In this document: positions 9,060 through 16,970 of the stretch, in pieces
Numbering within the stretch: the first letter of the stretch is position 1
Layout of the letters: every line of letters starts with the position of its first letter
Source: Priestia megaterium
GTDB lineage: Bacteria > Bacillota > Bacilli > Bacillales > Bacillaceae_H
Direction of reading: 5' to 3'
Length of the DNA stretch: 64,000 bases
NCBI GenBank assembly: GCA_008180335.1
Contig: VTEF01000003.1
Span: 248,001-312,000 of the forward strand
The notes under the pieces: generated by a model
What the model was told of the DNA's origin: nothing
Seen by the model: the letters and a program-made list of their open reading frames with translations, nothing else
Databases searched by the model: none
Program-made: the position numbers and the translations under genes

Positions 9060-9520
9060 GAGTTCACTTCCTGTTCTTTTCGCTTATTGCGCTTAACGCT
9101 TTGAAATAATTTAACGACAAGTAAGATTAGTGCAACAATAACCAGTGTGTTAATAAAAAAACCAATGACTGCACCTAATGCACCTAAATTGCCTAGTAAA
9201 CTTCCAAACATTAAGCCCGCTAAACCACCAAATAAAAGGCCCTTCATTAACCCGCCGCGCTTTGACTTCGTAGCAGTACTGCTTGATGCAGACTTTTTCG
9301 TTGCATTCTGCTTGTTTACTGATGAGTTGCTGTTAGTGTTTGAATTATTATTGTTTTTAAAAAGGCTAGGCTGGTTACTGTTTCCGCTATCAAATGAGCG
9401 TTTACCTGACTTATAACCTTTGGCACTTGCCACATTTGCTCCATCTTGCACCAATGCTCCACCTACTGGTGAAAACATAATTGTTAATGTAACAAAGGCT
9501 GCTAATACTTTTTTAAACAT
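9047..9520 (-). CDS. Exported Gly-rich membrane protein, Tim44-like family, paralogue of 45630-46058
   Basis: The 157-residue protein starts with a signal-like helix (MFKKVLAAFVTLTIMFSPVGGALVQ). The block SAKGYKSGKRSFD comes next, then an Asn/Ser-rich linker (residues about 45-85). A glycine-rich segment follows (GGLMKGLLFGGLAGLMFGSLLG), with a C-terminal membrane helix and a basic tail. The same order of elements occurs in the paralogue at 45630-46058. Such proteins are often annotated as Tim44-like, but the match is only to a low-complexity membrane part, so function is unknown. AGGAGG lies upstream. An ECF-type promoter candidate lies about 62 bases before the start. Confidence 0.8.
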   Translation of the reverse strand: MFKKVLAAFVTLTIMFSPVGGALVQDGANVASAKGYKSGKRSFDSGNSNQPSLFKNNNNSNTNSNSSVNKQNATKKSASSSTATKSKRGGLMKGLLFGGLAGLMFGSLLGNLGALGAVIGFFINTLVIVALILLVVKLFQSVKRNKRKEQEVNSWRH

Positions 9521-9581
9521 AACTGTTCCTCCTAGATAAATTAATACGTAAAAACTTCGATTAGTTTTACATATACGTTAC

Positions 9582-9608
9582 TACGTTCTATCTTAACAAA
9601 AGGTTTCA
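9582..9608 (-). promoter_or_regulatory. Candidate ECF-sigma (SigW/SigM-like) promoter
   Basis: On the minus strand, TGAAAC (9603-9608), a 17-base spacer and CGTA (9582-9585) resemble the extracytoplasmic-function promoter TGAAAC-N16/17-CGTA. The -35 continues as TGAAACCTTTTG, as in the sigW autoregulated promoter. It lies about 62 bases upstream of the small-protein operon. Recognition by a particular sigma factor is inference. Confidence 0.5.
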
Positions 9609-9718
9609 TTTTTTTATATAAAAGGAATGTTAAATATATAAAATATTCACAGTAATAAACTCAGTCCCTTTGTTCATATGTATCAACAGGACAAGATGCC
9701 ATTGAAAGGAGCAATATA

Positions 9719-10336
9719 ATGAATTTATATACTAATTCGGGAATTCCAACAACTTGCTTATCAGATGCACTAAATGGGTTCAACCATCTTCACTCATCCA
9801 TTAAACCTCTTAAGCCAGACTATACTGTTTTTGGTCCAGCATTTACGGTTCAAATTCCCATAGGCAATAATTATTCTGTTCTAGAAGGTATTCGTCGTGC
9901 TAAAGCAGGAGATATTCTCGTAATTGATGCACAAGGCGATACTACACGGGCAATTGCAGGTGACTTCGTTATGAGTATGGCTCAAATGGTTGGTTTAAAA
10001 GGCGTCGTTGTAGATGGGGTAATTCGAGATGAAGCTGAAGTAAAACAATTAGGATTTCCTGTGTTTTGCAAAGGTTCTACTGTGGCAGCAAGCAGCAAAT
10101 CAGATCGCGGTGCACTTAATATCCCGATTTCATGTGGCGGAGTTGTTGTACACCCCGGTGACTTCATTGTAGGTGATCTTGATGGTGTAGTCGTTATTCC
10201 TAAAGAAAAAGCAGACTCTGTTTTTTCAAAAGCGATGGAAAAAATGAAGAAAGATCAACTGAGAGAACAACAGGTTCTTAAAAGCATTGAGACCGTTTAT
10301 GCATATTTAGATGATGTCCTTGCTAAAGAGAAATAA
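9719..10336 (+). CDS. RraA-like family protein
   Basis: This 205-residue cytoplasmic protein has the RraA/HMG-aldolase fold signature: ATRAIAGDFVMSMAQMVGLKGVVVDGVIRDEAEV-like core around residues 80-105 (DGVIRD, conserved Arg-Asp) and GDLDGVVVIP near the C-terminus. Relatives include RNase E inhibitor RraA and class II pyruvate aldolases/oxaloacetate decarboxylases. In Bacillus, which lacks RNase E, an aldolase or decarboxylase-like activity is more likely. GAAAGGAG precedes the ATG. It is monocistronic, with a terminator just downstream. Confidence 0.85.
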   Translation: MNLYTNSGIPTTCLSDALNGFNHLHSSIKPLKPDYTVFGPAFTVQIPIGNNYSVLEGIRRAKAGDILVIDAQGDTTRAIAGDFVMSMAQMVGLKGVVVDGVIRDEAEVKQLGFPVFCKGSTVAASSKSDRGALNIPISCGGVVVHPGDFIVGDLDGVVVIPKEKADSVFSKAMEKMKKDQLREQQVLKSIETVYAYLDDVLAKEK

Positions 10337-10359
10337 TAGCCAGTTGCGTTAATAAAACA

Positions 10360-10395
10360 AAAAATCACCCCTTATCAAACAGGAGGTGATTTTTA
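10360..10395 (+). terminator. Terminator of the RraA-like gene
   Basis: AAAATCACC pairs with GGTGATTTTT around a ~14-base loop, followed by T-rich DNA. Confidence 0.75.
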
Positions 10396-10474
10396 TCTTA
10401 TTATATTTAGCATCGCAAAATTTCGGGTTTAATTAGCGAAAAGAACGCACTTTCATATGCTCATCTACTATCTT

Positions 10475-10678
10475 TCAATCAATTACTCTTGGATTATGAA
10501 TAACTTGCAATTCTTTTGTTGCTTGTTTCATTTCACTTTTACAAAGCGGGCACGTTGGCTGATCGCCACTTTTAAAATTATCTCGAACCCAACATTTACA
10601 TGTATCAGAAGTACATTCCCATACTTTTGTTTCTTCAATGACAGCAGGCTCAACATTTTTTCGATTATACACAGACAT
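10475..10678 (-). CDS. ydjO: YdjO-type cold-inducible zinc-ribbon protein (copy 1)
   Basis: The 67-residue protein carries a zinc ribbon: WECTSDTCKCW supplies the first cysteines (residues about 22-28) and CPLC the second pair (about 43-46). The tail TKELQVIHN is like that of YdjO family members, which are cold-inducible in B. subtilis with unknown function. AAAAGGAGACG directly before the ATG fixes the start. A second copy is at 22700-22909. Confidence 0.85.
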   Translation of the reverse strand: MSVYNRKNVEPAVIEETKVWECTSDTCKCWVRDNFKSGDQPTCPLCKSEMKQATKELQVIHNPRVID

Positions 10679-11128
10679 CGTCTCCTTTTAGGTATAAATA
10701 GGATTTTTCATCTCTTAAATTGGATAGTAAAGTGAAGAAGTGGTGAGAAAATCAAGGAAGCTTATCAAATAAATCCATAGAACAATCTTTGAGGGTCATT
10801 TGAAGTCTTTATAAACAATAATTCAAAGATGAAGCACTGTAATATAGGATTTATGGCATATACTCTATAATTGGAAAATAAGGTATTCTATTAGGTATTA
10901 ATCAGTTTACCTCATTAAAATGCAATAAGTATTCGTACATAAAAAGTAACAATACTTAAACATAATATAAATTTTAAAGCACACAAAAATTAGTTATTTT
11001 TTTATTGTATCATACTTTCTAAAAATATACAATCATACTATAAATCATGCAAAATGACAACTATATTTGTAGATGAAATTAGCTTTTTAAAGCCGTATAA
11101 TTCTCAAAAAAGATCCTCGCTTTTGAAC
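10679..11128. other. 450-bp AT-rich intergenic region left of the IS element
   Basis: I see no reading frame with a ribosome binding site, no RNA gene and no terminator. It separates the YdjO gene from the left inverted repeat of the IS3-type element and contains no recognisable remnant of an interrupted gene. Confidence 0.5.
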
Positions 11129-11177
11129 TGCCCCCCAAATTTTAGACACAGTCTAAAATTTGGAGGTGCTTTTCTTT

Positions 11178-11699
11178 TTGGCTAAATTTACAAGTGAAGA
11201 CAAAATCAGAGCGGTCAAACGCTATTTAAAAGGTAATGAAGGGTACAAAATCATTGCACAGGATATCGGTGTATATAAAAGTAAACTTCAATTTTGGGTA
11301 AAAAAATATCAGTACCATGGAGAAAACGCTTTTGTAAAGTCCTATACAAATTATTCAGTCCAATATAAACTAGACGTACTAAACTATATGAATCAAAATG
11401 GGACGTCTATCTTTGAAACAGCTGCGCTATTTAATATGCCTTCCGATACGACACTTTGGAAATGGCAACACTTACTTCAAATACAAGGATTAGATGCCCT
11501 ACAATCAAAGAAAAAGAGGCATCCATCTATGAAACGTGAAGATAAAAAGAAACGAGGAAAACAAGTACCAGTTGAGGGATCAATTGAAGCATTACAGGCT
11601 GAAAATGAACGTTTGCACATGGAGCATGAGTATTTAAAAAAGTTGAATGCCTTCGTTCAAAACAAGGAAAAGTTACGAAACAAGACAAAGCACAAGTAG
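11178..11699 (+). CDS. IS3-type transposase OrfA (helix-turn-helix subunit)
   Basis: OrfA is about 173 residues with two HTH modules: SEDKIRAVKRYLKGNEGYKIIAQDIGV and a second around SIFETAALFNMPSDTTLWKWQ. A C-terminal leucine-zipper-like stretch follows (EALQAENERLHMEHEYLKKLNA). I chose TTG at 11178 because GGAGGTG lies nine bases before it; the in-frame TTG at 11160 overlaps that binding site. Near the C-terminus, A AAA AAG in the zero frame would allow a -1 shift into orfB. The frame is intact. Confidence 0.85.
   Translation: MAKFTSEDKIRAVKRYLKGNEGYKIIAQDIGVYKSKLQFWVKKYQYHGENAFVKSYTNYSVQYKLDVLNYMNQNGTSIFETAALFNMPSDTTLWKWQHLLQIQGLDALQSKKKRHPSMKREDKKKRGKQVPVEGSIEALQAENERLHMEHEYLKKLNAFVQNKEKLRNKTKHK
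11636..11642 (+). promoter_or_regulatory. Programmed -1 frameshift site (A AAA AAG)
   Basis: In the orfA frame the codons read TTA AAA AAG. Slipping back one base leads directly into the orfB frame (KKVECLRSKQG). This is the classic IS3-family slippery heptamer, placed inside the leucine-zipper region as expected. Confidence 0.7.
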
Positions 11700-12538
11700 T
11701 TTATGAATTAAGGCTTCAATTTCCGGTGAAAGCACTTCTTCAACTCGCAGGCATTCCGCATAGTACCTATTATTATTTGGTAAAAAAGTTCGATCGTCCT
11801 GACCGGGATGCAGAGCTGAATGGCTTGATTTAAACCATTTTTGAGGAACATCAAGGTCGTTATGGATACCGTCGTATTCGTGATGAGCTAGCGAACCGAG
11901 GACACCAGGTTAATCACAAAAAAGTTCAACGAATCATGAAGATGTTAGGGCTCAAATGCCTGGTTCGAATGAAGAAATATCGTTCGTATAAAGGAACAGT
12001 AAGCAAACTTGCACCGAATATTTTAGAGCGCAACTTTAAGGCTGAAAAGCCCAATGAGAAATGGGTTACAGATATTACGGAATTTAAATTGTTTGGAGAA
12101 AAATTGTATGTATCACCTATCTTAGATTTATTTAATGGTGAAATTATTACGTATACAATTGGTTCAAGACCCGTTTATTCACTGGTTTCAACAATGCTTG
12201 ATCAGGCATGTAAGAGGTTAACAGATACAGACAAGCTCTTACTTCATTCCGATCAAGGCTGGCACTATCAAATGAAACCGTATAGACATTTCCTTGAAGA
12301 ACGTGGCATTACGCAAAGTATGTCTCGTAAAGGTAACTGTTACGACAACGCAGTTATTGAGAATTTTTTCGGAATTATGAAGTCTGAGTTTCTTTACCTA
12401 AAAACATTTGAGAACATTGAACACTTTAAGCAAGAATTAGAAAAATATATACATTACTACCATCACAAGCGAATTAAGGCAAACTTAAAAGGCATGAGTC
12501 CCATACAATACCGAACTCATGCCCTAGAAACTGCCTAA
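11642..12538 (+). pseudogene. IS3-type transposase OrfB (DDE integrase domain) with in-frame TAA
   Basis: The orfB frame encodes about 298 residues of an rve/DDE integrase. The three catalytic acidic residues occur in WVTDITEF, HSDQGWHY and NAVIENFFGIMKSE. The frame is open from the slippery site, but reads GLI-stop-TIFEEHQGRYGYRRIRDEL at 11831-11833. A C-to-T change of CAA to TAA would explain it, because glutamine is usual at this point. The catalytic part after the stop has internal ATGs (first at 11936), but a protein starting there would lack the helical domain before it. Confidence 0.85.
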
Positions 12539-12609
12539 TGAAATTAACGTGTCTAACTTATTGGGGTTACTTCACATGATGCTAGGCTCTTTTCGATTGA
12601 AAAGATGAA

Positions 12610-13872
12610 CTATCGAACTTGACCATTTCCGCTCATCATATATTTAATGGTTGTAAGCGCAGGTAATCCCATTGGACCGCGAGCATGTAATTTTTGAGTT
12701 GAGATCCCGATTTCTGCTCCAAATCCTAGTGCCCCGCCGTCTGTAAAACGGGTAGATGCATTATGATACAATGCAGCTGCATCGACTAAAGACATAAAAC
12801 GTGCTGCAGCTTGCCCGTTCTCTGTAATAATCGCTTCTGAATGTTTTGTTCCATACGTTTCAATGTGCTCAATGGCTTCATCTACATCATTTACCACTTT
12901 CATCGCAATAGCTAAGCGTAAATATTCTTCAGCCCAATCTGACTCATTTGCTTCTTTTGCATCAGGAATTTCTTTTACCGTCTTTTCATCACCATAAACT
13001 TCAATTTTATACTCTTTAAATGCTTGTACAAGTTCGTTTTTATGCTTTTGTAACCACGCATCATGAACAAGTACTGTTTCTGCAGCATTACATACAGCAG
13101 GCCGGTCTGTTTTTGCATTGATTAAGATGCGAATAGTCTTTTCTACATCTGCATGTTCATCAATATAAATATGACAATTCCCTACACCCGTCTCTAATAC
13201 GGGGACAGTTGCATTATTTACAACTGCTTGAATTAATGAGGCACCTCCGCGTGGAATAAGTACATCAATATGTTCTTTCATCGTAAATAGCTGTTGGGTC
13301 GTTTCACGATTGGTGCTTGAAATAAATTGTACAGCTTCTTTAGGAATAGATGTCTCCTTCAATGCTAGATGGATAATGTCAACAATTGCTTTATTTGAAG
13401 AAATCGCAGATGAACCACCTTTTAGAACAATTGCATTGCCGGATTTTAATGCAAGACCAGTTGCATCTACTGTAACATTAGGACGGGCTTCATAGACCAT
13501 GCCAATTACACCAAGAGGTACTCTTATTTGTTTTACATCTAATTCATTTTCTAATTTCCAGCTTGACAATACATCACCAATGGGATCTTTTAATTCCGTG
13601 ACTTCTCGCAATCCATTTGCAAAATCTTTTATCCGCTCAGTTGACAATGATAAGCGATCGATTAAAGCATCATTAAACCCTTTTTTTCTTCCATTTTCTA
13701 AATCAATCTTATTGGCTTGTAAAATATAATCTGTGTGGTTTTCAAGTGTAGAGGCAATTGTAAGAAGGGCTTCATTCTTCTGTTCGGTTGTTAATAAACT
13801 TAATTTTTTTGCAGCTTTTTTAGCTAGAATTGCTTGTTCTTCAACTGAATATTCTTGCTTTACTTGTACCAA
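12610..13872 (-). CDS. proA: Gamma-glutamyl phosphate reductase (proline biosynthesis)
   Basis: This 420-residue NADPH-dependent enzyme converts gamma-glutamyl phosphate to glutamate semialdehyde, the second step of proline synthesis. Visible signatures are LGVIGMVYEARPNVTVDA, the aldehyde-dehydrogenase-type cysteine in TDRPAVCNAAETVLVH (about residue 258) and GALGFGAEIGISTQKLHARGPMG. Length is normal. The start is TTG with GAGGAG at good spacing. It is the last gene of the cluster proC-proB-proA, all on the minus strand; a 229-base gap with a strong hairpin separates it from proB. Confidence 0.96.
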   Translation of the reverse strand: MVQVKQEYSVEEQAILAKKAAKKLSLLTTEQKNEALLTIASTLENHTDYILQANKIDLENGRKKGFNDALIDRLSLSTERIKDFANGLREVTELKDPIGDVLSSWKLENELDVKQIRVPLGVIGMVYEARPNVTVDATGLALKSGNAIVLKGGSSAISSNKAIVDIIHLALKETSIPKEAVQFISSTNRETTQQLFTMKEHIDVLIPRGGASLIQAVVNNATVPVLETGVGNCHIYIDEHADVEKTIRILINAKTDRPAVCNAAETVLVHDAWLQKHKNELVQAFKEYKIEVYGDEKTVKEIPDAKEANESDWAEEYLRLAIAMKVVNDVDEAIEHIETYGTKHSEAIITENGQAAARFMSLVDAAALYHNASTRFTDGGALGFGAEIGISTQKLHARGPMGLPALTTIKYMMSGNGQVR

Positions 13873-14058
13873 AAAATCACTCCTCGATAAGATTTATATT
13901 GTTTGTTTCTTAAAATCGTTAAGAAACGGTTTAATAACAGCTCTGCTTGCTAACAGAATAGTATTCTTTTTGACTAACTAGAAAACGAATTGAATTTTAA
14001 GAGGCTTTGAACCTTTGTTTTGCCCGTTATTATACTAGCAATCAGAGAATAATAGCGA

Positions 14059-14088
14059 TGTGAAGAAAAGGATGGTCCTTTTCTTCAC
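14059..14088 (-). repeat. Perfect hairpin in the proB-proA gap
   Basis: A 13-base stem (TGAAGAAAAGGA and complement) surrounds a 3-base loop, 14 bases after the proB stop. On the minus strand it is followed by CATCGCTATT, not a clean T-run. It may attenuate, process or protect the proB mRNA end. Confidence 0.6.
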
Positions 14089-14101
14089 TGTATATCATTT
14101 A

Positions 14102-15208
14102 TTATAATCCAACAGGAACAGGTATTTCTATGTGACATACTAAACCTTCACTGTCAACAACTGGTTGATTTACAGGTTCATTTTGTGCAAGTTCTTCAGA
14201 GGAATAGTTCGATATACCTAACGCTAATTCTTTTTCATCTGTATCTAAAATTCTAACAACAGCTTTTTCATCAAAGTGTCCTTTTATAAACTTAATCTGC
14301 TCTCGAAGTAAGGGCAGTTTTTGTTCAACAATTGCTCGTTTAGCTTCATCATCTATGACAATTTCTCCTTCAGGACCTGAGTTAAACGCAATCCATTGCT
14401 CTTTTTGACTGAGATTTACAGCGTCATCATCGGATTCAAAATACGTCCCAATTGCCTGGCCTGAAACAGCATCTGTTAAAATATTGGCAACGCCCGCTTT
14501 TCCTAAAAATGATGGAATGCCGGATGCCATAGCAATTTTAAAAGCGTCAATCTTAGAGCGCATCCCTCCTGTTCCTACTGAGCTTCCTGAATCACCGGCC
14601 GCCCCTTCAATTTCCGGTGTAATCTCAGAGACAAACGGTAAAAGCTCTGCTTTTGGATCTTTGCGAGGGTCAGCATTGTAAAGACCGTCAATGTCAGACA
14701 AAATAATAAGTAAATCAGAGTCTACCAACCCTGCTACTTTTGCAGATAGCGTATCATTATCGCCAAACTTCAAGCGATTAATTGTCACGGTGTCATTTTC
14801 ATTGACGATTGGGACGATTCCACGCTCAAGTAACACATTGATTGTATTACGAGCATTGTTGTAACGATTCTCATCTGAAAAATCGTCTCTTGTAATTAAG
14901 ATTTGCGATGCTACGTACCCGTGGGATAAAAACAGCTCTGAGTACGCCTCCATTAAAAGGCCTTGACCAATAGAAGCAGCTGCTTGTTTTTCAGGTAGAG
15001 AACTTGGACGTTCTAAACAACCTAATTTTCGATAACCAGCAGCTACTGCCCCTGAAGACACAAGCAGCACTTCATGACCTTGATCTTTTAATTCAACAAC
15101 TTGGTCAACAAGACCTTCTAATTTCCGTCTGCTGATTTCACCATGAGAACTGGTTAACGAACTGCTTCCAATCTTTATTACAACCCGCTTTTTACTATCG
15201 GGATTCAT
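14102..15208 (-). CDS. proB: Glutamate 5-kinase with PUA domain
   Basis: The ~368-residue enzyme phosphorylates glutamate at the gamma-carboxyl, the first step of proline synthesis. The amino-acid kinase domain (about 8-255) shows VVIKIGSSSLTS, VLLVSSGAVAAGYR, NENDTV, FGDNDTLSAKVA and GTGGMRSKIDAFKIA. The PUA domain occupies about 275-365. ATG at 15208 is preferred over the TTG just before it because AGGAGTG then has 7-base spacing. Its 3' end is followed by a hairpin before proA. Confidence 0.95.
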   Translation of the reverse strand: MNPDSKKRVVIKIGSSSLTSSHGEISRRKLEGLVDQVVELKDQGHEVLLVSSGAVAAGYRKLGCLERPSSLPEKQAAASIGQGLLMEAYSELFLSHGYVASQILITRDDFSDENRYNNARNTINVLLERGIVPIVNENDTVTINRLKFGDNDTLSAKVAGLVDSDLLIILSDIDGLYNADPRKDPKAELLPFVSEITPEIEGAAGDSGSSVGTGGMRSKIDAFKIAMASGIPSFLGKAGVANILTDAVSGQAIGTYFESDDDAVNLSQKEQWIAFNSGPEGEIVIDDEAKRAIVEQKLPLLREQIKFIKGHFDEKAVVRILDTDEKELALGISNYSSEELAQNEPVNQPVVDSEGLVCHIEIPVPVGL

Positions 15209-15300
15209 CAAATCACTCCTAATTTATTGCTGATTTCAATGATTATTTTATTTACTATATGAGGATTATCATGAAGAACTTAAAGTAGGAAACCTGATAG

Positions 15301-16137
15301 CTAGCTCGACACTTTTTGTAGCTGAGTGCTCAATTCTTTCGAACGTTTTGATGCACCCTTTATTGCTGCCATCATTGCTTCTCCGCCGCCGTACTTGGCT
15401 AGAGCATCTAAACCTGCTGCAGTTGTGCCATTTGGGGATGTTACATTTTTTCTTAATTGAGTTGGTGTTTCTTCTCGTTCCATCATCATTCTTGCCGCAC
15501 CATAAATGGTTTGTGCACCAATTTGACGAGCTACCTCTGGGTCTAACCCTTCTTCTTTTGCTGCTTTTTCAATATGCTCCATCAAAAAGTAGAAATAAGC
15601 AGGTCCGCTTCCAGCAATTCCTGTGAAAATATCCATTTGTTTTTCATCGATAAGGTAAACTTCACCAATGGCGGATAATAAGTCTTTTGTTAATAATACT
15701 GTATCCATTGCGGTATTTTGTCCTGGAGATATAGCCGTAGCAGATTGTTGAATCATACTTGAAGTGTTTGGCATAACGCGGATAACTTGCTGATCGTCAT
15801 GCAACAGGCTTTCCATATACGATGTTGAGATACCAGCTAGCACTGATAAAACAATTTGATGTTTTTGAATGTCAGGTTTAAGTGAGGAAAGTGCTTGTTC
15901 AGCATCTTTTGGTTTCATAGCTAAAATGAAAACGTCAATTTCTTTTGTGTTTAATTCATGGCGTCTTACACTTGTAATACCATACTTGGCTTCAAGTTCA
16001 TTTAATCGTTTTTCATTACTACGATTCGTTACAATAATATTTTTTGCTGGTAACTTATTTGCATTGATCATTCCAGAGATCATTGCCTCTGCCATTGATC
16101 CAGCACCTAAAAAAGCAATTTTTCGTGTTTTTATCAT
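15301..16137 (-). CDS. proC: Pyrroline-5-carboxylate reductase
   Basis: The ~278-residue NAD(P)H enzyme reduces pyrroline-5-carboxylate to proline, the last step. The Rossmann motif IAFLGAGSMAEAMISGM opens the protein. The P5CR signature spans residues about 225-250 (LRKNVTSPNGTTAAGLDAL, with TSPNGTT). It is followed 90 bases later by proB, then proA, so the whole pathway from glutamate is clustered. GGGGAG precedes the ATG at 16137; the TTG three bases earlier is too close to it. A sigma-A promoter but no T-box lies upstream. Confidence 0.95.
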   Translation of the reverse strand: MIKTRKIAFLGAGSMAEAMISGMINANKLPAKNIIVTNRSNEKRLNELEAKYGITSVRRHELNTKEIDVFILAMKPKDAEQALSSLKPDIQKHQIVLSVLAGISTSYMESLLHDDQQVIRVMPNTSSMIQQSATAISPGQNTAMDTVLLTKDLLSAIGEVYLIDEKQMDIFTGIAGSGPAYFYFLMEHIEKAAKEEGLDPEVARQIGAQTIYGAARMMMEREETPTQLRKNVTSPNGTTAAGLDALAKYGGGEAMMAAIKGASKRSKELSTQLQKVSS

Positions 16138-16192
16138 CAAATCTCCCCTATCAATCGTTCGTATTTTCGTTCGTGTTTTATTAACGGTAATT

Positions 16193-16220
16193 ATCGTAAC
16201 ATGCTCAAAACTGCTGTCAA
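16193..16220 (-). promoter_or_regulatory. Sigma-A-type promoter of proC-proB-proA
   Basis: On the minus strand, TTGACA (16215-16220), a 16-base spacer and TACGAT (16193-16198) lie about 55 bases before proC. The leader is short and shows no T-box sequence. That differs from the proline-responsive anabolic proBA and proI leaders of B. subtilis and is more like a stress-type (proHJ) arrangement. Confidence 0.6.
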
Positions 16221-16393
16221 CCTAAGGACAAGCTTACAATAAAGGGATGAGAGTATAACACAATAGGCGTGTAACCGGTTACAAAAATAATTTTAAATAA
16301 ATATTTTTTCTGAAAAATCGACTTTTTTCTCTCTTCATGTATTGATGCCGCTCATTAAAGACTGTAAGTCTCCATCTCAAGACGCTGAGCATG

Positions 16394-16448
16394 AAAAAAT
16401 CCCCAGTCATTGAAACATCTCTTCATACTCAATGACTTGGGGATTTTT
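16394..16448. terminator. Long hairpin with flanking A and T runs
   Basis: AAAAATCCCC-AGTCATTG pairs with CAATGACTTGGGGATTTTT around a ~18-base loop. It works in either direction. The nearest gene ending toward it is the helicase, 520 bases away, so the transcript it serves is unclear. Confidence 0.65.
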
Positions 16449-16970
16449 GATTCATTCTAGTTATTATTTCCAAAAAAATTTGACCAATGGATTGGCAGGT
16501 TCGTTTCTTTCAATGCTTTATTATGAAACGCGTTTACCTAAATTCAAACATAAGATATTACATCGACAAATTTCACCATGTTTATTTTTACAATCATTCG
16601 CAATTTACAAAAGTAATTCATGAGCATGGTAACCAACAAATCTACGAGATGCCAGGCAGCTATGACCTCAATTATAATGAGGAAACGCAACAACGCTTAA
16701 GCGTGGCTATACTTTCTAGAACATTAGAAACTCCATTTATAACTTATCTTCTTCACTTATTTGCATAAATTAAAAACCGGCTAGAACATCATGACATATC
16801 GCTTTGGCTAAGTGCTCATTCACTACAAAAAACCTGTTTAATTTACATATTTCTTCTATTTCATACACGGCATCCGGTAATGTAGCTGAACTTCTTTTTC
16901 TACGTAGGAGCTACTGTCTATCCCAAGCTTATTACATCATATTTTTTGTCACGATAAAATCGGTATTTTT
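16449..16970. other. 520-bp region with no convincing gene
   Basis: Plus-strand frames of up to 93 codons exist (16487-16768), but none has a ribosome binding site, and I recognise no family. It may hold the remains of a lost gene or a long 3' untranslated region of the helicase mRNA. Confidence 0.4.

Larger units (their letters stand above)
11129..12569 (+). mobile_element. IS3-family (IS150-like) insertion sequence, decayed
   Basis: The element is about 1.44 kb with imperfect terminal inverted repeats. The left end begins TGCCCCCCAAATTTTAGACAC (11130 region) and the right end, read inward, is TAACCCCAATAAGTTAGACAC (12549-12569). It carries the standard orfA/orfB pair in 0/-1 frames with an A6G slippery site at 11636-11642. 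The DDE residues are intact (TDITEF, HSDQGWHY, NAVIENFFGIMKSE). A nonsense codon in orfB (11831-11833) and the imperfect ends suggest it can no longer move by itself. No target-site duplication is obvious. Confidence 0.88.

Noticed and set aside
11129-12569. Target-site duplication flanking the IS
   Set aside because: The three bases on each side do not match, so no duplication could be claimed.
16432-16768. Plus-strand frames of 63 and 93 codons
   Set aside because: No ribosome binding site and no recognised family; they overlap each other in different frames. Left as possible remnant.
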